From Monoraphidium neglectum (taxonomy: Eukaryota > Chlorophyta > Chlorophyceae > Sphaeropleales > Selenastraceae), in NCBI RefSeq assembly GCF_000611645.1, contig NW_014012309.1:1-13211 (forward strand): DNA of 13,211 nt. The letters are read 5' to 3'. A program made the translations under genes and the position numbers. The first letter of the stretch is position 1, and each line of letters opens with the position of its first letter. Shown here piece by piece: positions 7,609 through 13,211 of the stretch. The notes under the pieces were generated by a model. It ran no database searches. It was given only the letters and a program-made list of their open reading frames with translations, and was not told the DNA's origin.

Positions 7609-10600
7609 ATGGCGTCTCGCCGTCCACGTCCTTGGACTGCAGCGTTCGGCTGGCCTTGGGTTCGTGGCGTGTCTCAGGCGGTGAGTCGGACGTTGACTGT
7701 GTGTGTGCTACCGTATGCCGCAGCCAAACACGCCCCTGATCGTCCATGAAAATTCATTATCAGGCAACTGATAAGATCGAGAAGACGTCGGATGTGGAGA
7801 GCGTCCGGGCCACGGTGAGTACGACGAGCGCAGCACACTGGTTTTGCTGATCGTGCTGCCCTGACGTGCAAGTTCACGATGCAGGTTAGTGCATGAACGG
7901 CAGCAGAGACAGTCCTTGCGACAGCCACCGGAGAGCAGGAGTGCGGTTTTGCAATCACTGCCATGTAGTGCACGGCACGCTCCACGCTTTCATCGGGCCC
8001 ATGGCACCGCCTGCTGTACCTCACCCCTGCTGTGCAGCGCAAACATGACTACCTGCAGAAGCAGGTGAGAACAACGCAGCCAGCAAACCTGAGCGAGAGA
8101 GGGTGCAGGGCCACCCAGCATCCCTTACAGGCACGCATGACAGCGCGTGCTGCGCCTGTGGCAGACGTGTGCCATTGACCATCCCTCCTCGGCCCCTGCA
8201 GGTTGAGATCCTCAATGCGTCCAAGCAAGCAGCCAAGAATAACGCTGCGCGGACGACGTTGTGGAACAAGCGCTTGGAGGTATGCGTGCTGCGTCTCGTC
8301 GGTGGACCTTGCGTGTGCTCAGCAGCATGGGCCATCGATGCGTGTTGCTGAGTGGACGGCCTGCTGGTACAGAGAGATGGAATGCTTTGATTTGAAAGGA
8401 CGCCTTGAAATTGTTGGAGATCACCCGTGCCAAGCCGCAGCTCCCTCCATTTCGCGCACCGCTGTTGAGCGAGGGCCAACCCTTGTGCCCCTTGCAATTC
8501 ACACGTCATGTCTAGATCGGAGCGCGGAGGCTCACTGCAGAGGTGAGGCAAAATAGAAGGGGGAATGGTGGCATAGTTTTGAGGGACAAAACTTTGGATG
8601 TCGCGCTTGAACGACTGCTTCGGCCAGATGAGTGCACGCAGTGACCTCCGCCAACCCGCGCACCCGTGCAATGCACTGCAGCAGAACGTGGTGGCCAGCC
8701 TGAGGGTGCGAACCTGATGCATACGTCTGCCGCCGCGTCAGGGCTAGCCCTCAGTTCCGACTTGATATGGGAAGGCGGGATCGCGCTCCTCAAGGCAGCT
8801 CATGCTCACATGAAGGGCCGATCCCGTGCAACCCCTGAGACGGGATCTTGTTCACCCAGTCATGAAGGTCCAACCCTGACCCTGATTGTCACAGACGTGC
8901 CATACACTTTGCACACCTCCTCTGCAGTACCGCCTGCTGCCCCTCTCCCGCAAACCTGATAGGCCAAGAACGACGTGGCGCAGCCGGAGCTGGACGCGTC
9001 GCAGGAAGTGGTGCAGCTGCACAGCCTGCAGGCCAGCCAGGTGCGTGGCTACTTTGCCATGACACACAACCCCCCGCCCTCGGATAAATCTGCTGCGCCC
9101 AGCGGACACGCAACCTCCTTATCACCAAGACTGCAACCCCCTTTGATCCCTTCGTTCATACCAGGCCAGCCACACGGTGGCTGAGCGGGAGCGCGACGAG
9201 GCGCGCGACGAGCTGCTGGAGACGCTGCGCGGCGCTTACCAGCAGAGCCAGGTGCGCGGGTGACTTTCCCGCCTTGATTCATCACCTCGGGTTGATGGGA
9301 GCTTGACGCGAGCTTGACGCCAGCTCAGCAGGCCGACACCCCTTGACTCAACACAGTTGCGCCCCTCCTCTGCTGATGCACCCCCTTTCTCCTTCACAGG
9401 AGGCCCTGGCGGAGACAAGGAGCTCGCTCAAGGAGAAGGCCGCACAGGAGGCGGCGCTGCAGCGCAGCCACGCAGCCGCGGTGAGCGATTGTAATGGACA
9501 CATTGCGTGCTGGCGCGATTGCGCGTTGTCCAGGCTCTCCCCCTCATCGCCCTTGCGCACCTGGGTCCACTCAAAAGCCCTGGTGCGCTTTGACTGTGCA
9601 TGCGCCCGCAACGCAGCAGGGACCCTCTCCTCTAGGTTCACAACCGTTGCAGCACGGCTGGTTCCTAAACCGGGAGACCCTGACGTTCAGCAACCACCGC
9701 CTTCCCTGCTGATCGTGCAACCTCGCCGCCCTCCCTGTGCCCGCTCTCTTCCATGAATAGACCAACGAGCTCAAGAACCGGCTCGCCGCTTCCGAGGCCG
9801 ACGCTGCGCGCGCCAACGTGAGTGACCCTTGCGCGGGCCGGTTGTACTCCTAACCGTACGCGTCCTCGTACCGTGACTGAGCAAAGGGGCCTGCTCAGCT
9901 CCCTCGCGTGGGGTGACCGCTGCGAGGGTGGCGAGCCCGGCGCACTCAGGCGCCCTCTCTGGCCCTGACGCACCCCTGTGTTCCCTTCCACCATTGTCCC
10001 CAGGACGACCTGCTGCGGGCGCGGCGGGATTATGAGGAGATTGTTGTGGCTATGCAGCAGGACCTGTCATGCGTGCAGGTGCGTGTGTGGGACGCAAAAG
10101 TTGCATCGTGTTGCCCCAACAAAAGGTGCCTTTCATGCCGACGCACGCCAGCTCCAGCCGCTGTGTTGGCTGATCTGCACACGCGCTTTCTTACGTTCCC
10201 ACCTTCTGCTGCGGCCGCTCCCTGACTGATCGCCAGGAGAGCTGCGAGGCGGCGATGCAGCAGCGGGACGCGGCCCGCGGCGAGGTGGCGCAGCTGCACG
10301 GCACCGTGCAGGCAAGTCAGGCTCTGCTGCTCGCCCAACAACGCGTGTCCCACTGCCGCTCACCTGATTCTGTGGGCGCTCGTTTAGAGCCCCTCCTGCC
10401 CTGGAGCATCAATGATGCAAATCTCAAGAGCCGCACACTGCAAGCAACGGCAGCTTCCACTCGCCTTGGTACCTTGGTTCCTGCAAGTCAGCAACGCGCT
10501 GCTTCGGCTCTGCCCGGCTTTCACACACGCGTTGGATGCAGAGGCTCGAGCGCGCCAAGGAGGCTGCGGACGGCAGGGCCGCGCGCGCCAGGGAGGACAC

Positions 10601-12405
10601 CGTCAATGCGCAGGTGATTGCAGTTTTGAACGTTGCTTCGGTCTGCGGGGCGCACCGCCCGCACATTGCTTCCTCCTCACGCTGCCCCTGCCCTGACTCC
10701 CATGGGTTGGCGCCGTGCGACCACCCTCGCTTGCGGCTGCACCTTATTCGTTCAGCGCGCCACGTCCAGGCTCATCTGGCTGATGCGCCTCTGGCCTTGC
10801 CACGCGCCTGCCCCCATAGGAGGCCCTGGCGCGGGTTATGCGTGACACCTCTGACCGGCTGGGGGCGCTCAGGCGCGAGCTGGCCTCTGAGAAGGTGCGG
10901 ACGTGCAGAGGGGTCGATAAAGTGGCCAAGCCTTGGGTTCGAACGGCAGTGGGTTGGCTGCCCGCTGCACATGCATATATGGAGCCCGCTGCACATGCAT
11001 ATATTGAGCCCCTTAGTGACGTTAGCCCAATCCACTCACAAGCCTGGCACCCAGCCACGGGACAGTCTGCGCCCTGCGGGGGTTGGGGTGACGAGGCCCC
11101 TCTTAGATGCACACCATGGTGACCGCCAGCTCACCCATCCATCCATCCCATCTCTCTATTGCAGGCCGCCCGCAACGGCCTGGAGGCAAAGGTGAGAAAC
11201 AGCGCTCTGCACCGGCATGTTGAACGGTGCGCTGGTCAGGGTATCCCATTTGCACCAACACCTTCCATCTGGGCCGGAGGGCCGCTGACCTGCCCTTTCC
11301 GGCCAACCTCAACACCCCACCTCAACCCTCCGCCACAGCTGGAGGAGGCGGAGAAGGCGCGCGCCACGGCCGAAGGGGTGTCCAGCATCGCGCTGGACCT
11401 GCATGCCTGCCTGCTGGTGAGCATGCAGCGCCTCAGGGCCGCGGGCCGCGCCCGCCCCGGCAAGATGCGTTTGCCCGTGCCTTGCGAACGCTGGCGCCCT
11501 TGCGCCTTGTTGCCTCCCGCCCCTGCAAATGCCCGAGGCCAAGGGGTGGTTGGGACGGGACTTGTTTCAGAGGGCACATGTTGCAAGGGAAAAGTGGGTG
11601 CCTGCCCGCCACGTGCGTGCATGCCACACCGACGCGGGGCCTGCGTTGATGGGTTGCGGCGGGGATGCAGCTGGCCAGGGCCTGTGCTGGCGTGCGTGCT
11701 TTCAAATAGCATGGTCCCACCAGCCGTGCTGGTGCCTGTGCTCCAGCTGCGAACGCAAAATGAGCGAAGCAGCCTGTTTTCATAAGGCAATGGCACCGTC
11801 CCACCTTGTACGCGCGCAGGCGGAGGTGGTGCGCACGCGGGACGCCGCGGCCTGCGCGCTGGCGCACCAGAGTGCCGCCGCCGAACACAACATTTGGCTG
11901 CTGGCCTGCCTGGACCAGAGCCAGGTGCGCTGCGGTGTTGCAACAAACAACCGGGAACACATGTATACATCCAGGACAGCTGCACGTCTTCAGCACCTGC
12001 TGCAAGGCTTGTAACGGTTCTCTGCTCTCTTTGTTGCCGCACGCCTGTTTCGGCCCCTCTCGCCGCTCAGCCAACCTTCCCTGTGCTCGGCGCCCTGCTG
12101 CTGCCCACAGGCGGAGCGGGCAACCTACATGCGTGTGCGCGACCAGGCGCGGGCCGAGCTGGAGGAGGTGAAGGTGCGCCTAGCCCTGTGATGCCTGCCA
12201 GACCGGGGCCAACGCTGCTGCCTTGCGCCATCGCTCCCTTCTGGGTGATCCGTACGGCGCCCGCCAGGCTGCCTGTGCATACTGGCTGCCTAGCGCCTCG
12301 GCCCCCGGCCCGCCGTTCGCCTCGTCCCAGGCCAACTCGGGCCGGGCGGCCGACGCCGACTCGAACTTCAGCTTCTGGCCGCAGCGGGGCGCCCGCCGCT
12401 GCTGA
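7609..12405 (+). CDS. Unrecognised coiled-coil-like protein, 18 exons, all introns phase 0
   Basis: Exons: 7609-7680, 7764-7814, 8038-8064, 8202-8279, 8682-8705, 8963-9040, 9165-9251, 9400-9480, 9761-9817, 10004-10078, 10237-10311, 10542-10613, 10820-10894, 11165-11191, 11339-11416, 11820-11924, 12111-12173 and 12331-12405 (stop TGA 12403). Joined, they give about 399 residues without a frame break. The start ATGGCG has AAC before it, a good algal context, with an in-frame TAG upstream at 7522. From about residue 25 to 375 the protein is rich in Ala, Glu, Arg and Gln, nearly free of Pro, and likely helical. RDxARxE(L/V) recurs at 120-127, 220-227 and 364-371. There is no enzyme motif, signal peptide or membrane segment, so a structural role is inferred. 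The 24-nt exon 5, the N-terminal exon and the GC donor of exon 11 are the least certain parts. Confidence 0.75.
9299..9320. repeat. 11-bp direct tandem repeat in an intron
   Basis: GAGCTTGACGC occurs twice in a row (9299-9309 and 9310-9320) in the intron between exons 7 and 8 of the coiled-coil gene. Confidence 0.8.
10312..10541 (+). other. Probable GC-AG intron
   Basis: The donor reads CAG|GCAAGT, the usual context of the rare GC class, and the acceptor is GATGCAG|AGG. A weaker GT donor at 10306 would also keep phase 0, dropping only two residues (Val-Gln). Confidence 0.65.
10961..11008. repeat. 24-bp direct tandem repeat in an intron
   Basis: Two copies (10961-10984 and 10985-11008) differ at one base. 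Each contains GCACATGCATATAT. They lie in the intron between exons 13 and 14 of the coiled-coil gene. Confidence 0.9.
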
Positions 12406-13211
12406 GGTGCGAGTGCATGCCGCAGGATGATGCCTTTGGGCGGCCCCGTGCCGCGTCCACGCATGCGTTGTTGCGTCAGCACATCAGGCGGATTGCCACA
12501 ATGCCGCGGCCCTGGCTGCCACCACTGCCTTCAACGCTCACACATGGTTGGAGCGGCTACCACGGTGGGCCGCTTACACTGCAACACGCCTCAATCTCCC
12601 CCAAACCCAGGTAGAGATATGAGAACTGTAGCCACCATGACACCTCGGCCCACGCCACGTCAGCTGCGCGTTCAAAGCTGCCCGCGGCCGTCTGCACAGC
12701 CGAGCCAGTGGCTGCAGACGCCTCTGGCTCGCGCCGCGCCTACATGAGCGACGGGATAGCCGCGGCGCAGCAGCGCCTGCCGTCGGCTAGAGCTTCTCCA
12801 TGGCCACTGCTAGTGATAGTCAGAGGTAGTGTAGACCAGCGTCTTTCGCCCTGTCTGCCCTCACCGTCCATCAAATGCGCAGACTCAGGCAGGGTTGAAG
12901 CGGCGTCACAGTTGCGGTTTGTTGACAGCAGTTGTGTTTGCCCGTCACGCCCTGCCGAGATGCGGGGCTGTGCACGCTGGCGCCTCGCACCGGGCAACAC
13001 ACTTTTTAGAGCGTGTGGGCGCCTGCGCCCTGCCTTCCGCTGCATGCTCTGCAAGGGCTCAGGGCTGCAAGCACGCGTGCTTTGCCCGGCCTCGACTCCC
13101 TTCGTTATTCCATACAGTCGCAAGGCCTGCCTCCAGGCGGTGCCGTCCGTTGTGGCGGTTGTGGCAGTTTTCAGAGACTGTACCAGTTGCGTGCCGCCTT
13201 CCCCAGTAGAC
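12406..13211 (+). other. Probable 3' UTR or intergenic DNA after the coiled-coil gene
   Basis: No recognised gene. No TGTAA signal was found on the plus strand here, so the transcript may end beyond the window or use a variant signal. A good donor, CTGAG|GTGCGA, overlaps the stop codon and could pair with CCCAG at 12610 to make a 204-nt 3' UTR intron. One plus-strand frame is stop-free from 12615 to the window end. Confidence 0.4.

Noticed and set aside
7870..7885. Micro-exon TTCACGATGCAG before GTTAGT in the second intron
   Set aside because: Splice consensus is passable and it is in phase, but twelve bases alone are not enough evidence.
8377..8531. Possible exon starting MECFDLKGRLEIVG with donor AGAG|GTGAGG
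   Set aside because: It would end in phase 1, unlike every other exon, and no matching acceptor restores the frame. It is left as intron sequence.
10920..10948. tRNA-like A box (TGGCCAAGCC) and B box (GGTTCGAAC)
   Set aside because: The boxes are adjacent rather than 30-40 nt apart, the B box lacks the final CC, and no cloverleaf can be folded around them.
11669..11689. Micro-exon CTGGCCAGGGCC... followed by GTGCGTGC
   Set aside because: In phase and flanked by AG and GT, but short sequences like this arise easily in GC-rich introns; the neighbouring exons join well without it.
11236..12042. 268-codon minus-strand open frame
   Set aside because: It overlaps several plus-strand exons with good splice sites and has no recognisable domain; typical of GC-rich antisense frames.

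Overview
This window looks like nuclear DNA of a chlorophyte green alga, probably in the Chlamydomonas/Volvocales part of the tree. The coding sequence is GC-rich and cut by many short introns with GTGCG- or GTGAG-type donors. Candidate poly(A) signals are TGTAA, the green-algal form, and the 3' untranslated regions appear about 1 kb long. AC microsatellites sit inside introns. No bacterial operons, rRNA, tRNA, CRISPR array or intact transposon was seen. Exon models were built by eye from splice consensus, phase and protein sense, without transcripts or database searches.

Layout. (1) 1-1113, + strand: the last three exons of a phosphoethanolamine N-methyltransferase gene, followed by a roughly 1 kb 3' UTR with two stem-loops and a TGTAA signal at 2140. 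(2) About 2365-5520, - strand: a divergent, AGC-like protein kinase gene. Its long 3' UTR contains a 95/94-bp higher-order tandem repeat (3017-3394), and a TGTAA signal on the minus strand lies at 2384-2380. Genes 1 and 2 converge, with about 200 bp between their likely poly(A) sites. (3) 5521-7608: intergenic DNA between two divergent genes. It carries two diverged direct copies of a roughly 370-440 bp segment and a 19-bp palindrome. (4) 7609-12405, + strand: an 18-exon gene for an unrecognised alpha-helical, coiled-coil-like protein of about 399 residues. Every intron is in phase 0, and most exons are close to 75 nt. (5) 12406-13211: probable 3' UTR or intergenic DNA, with a stop-free frame that runs off the window edge.

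The three genes have no evident shared pathway. The first belongs to phosphocholine/phosphatidylcholine synthesis, the second to signalling, and the third is probably structural. The most unusual items are the all-phase-0, module-like exon architecture of the coiled-coil gene, the kinase with Arg in place of the usual ATP-binding Lys, the alternating 95/94-bp repeat, and the duplicated intergenic segment.
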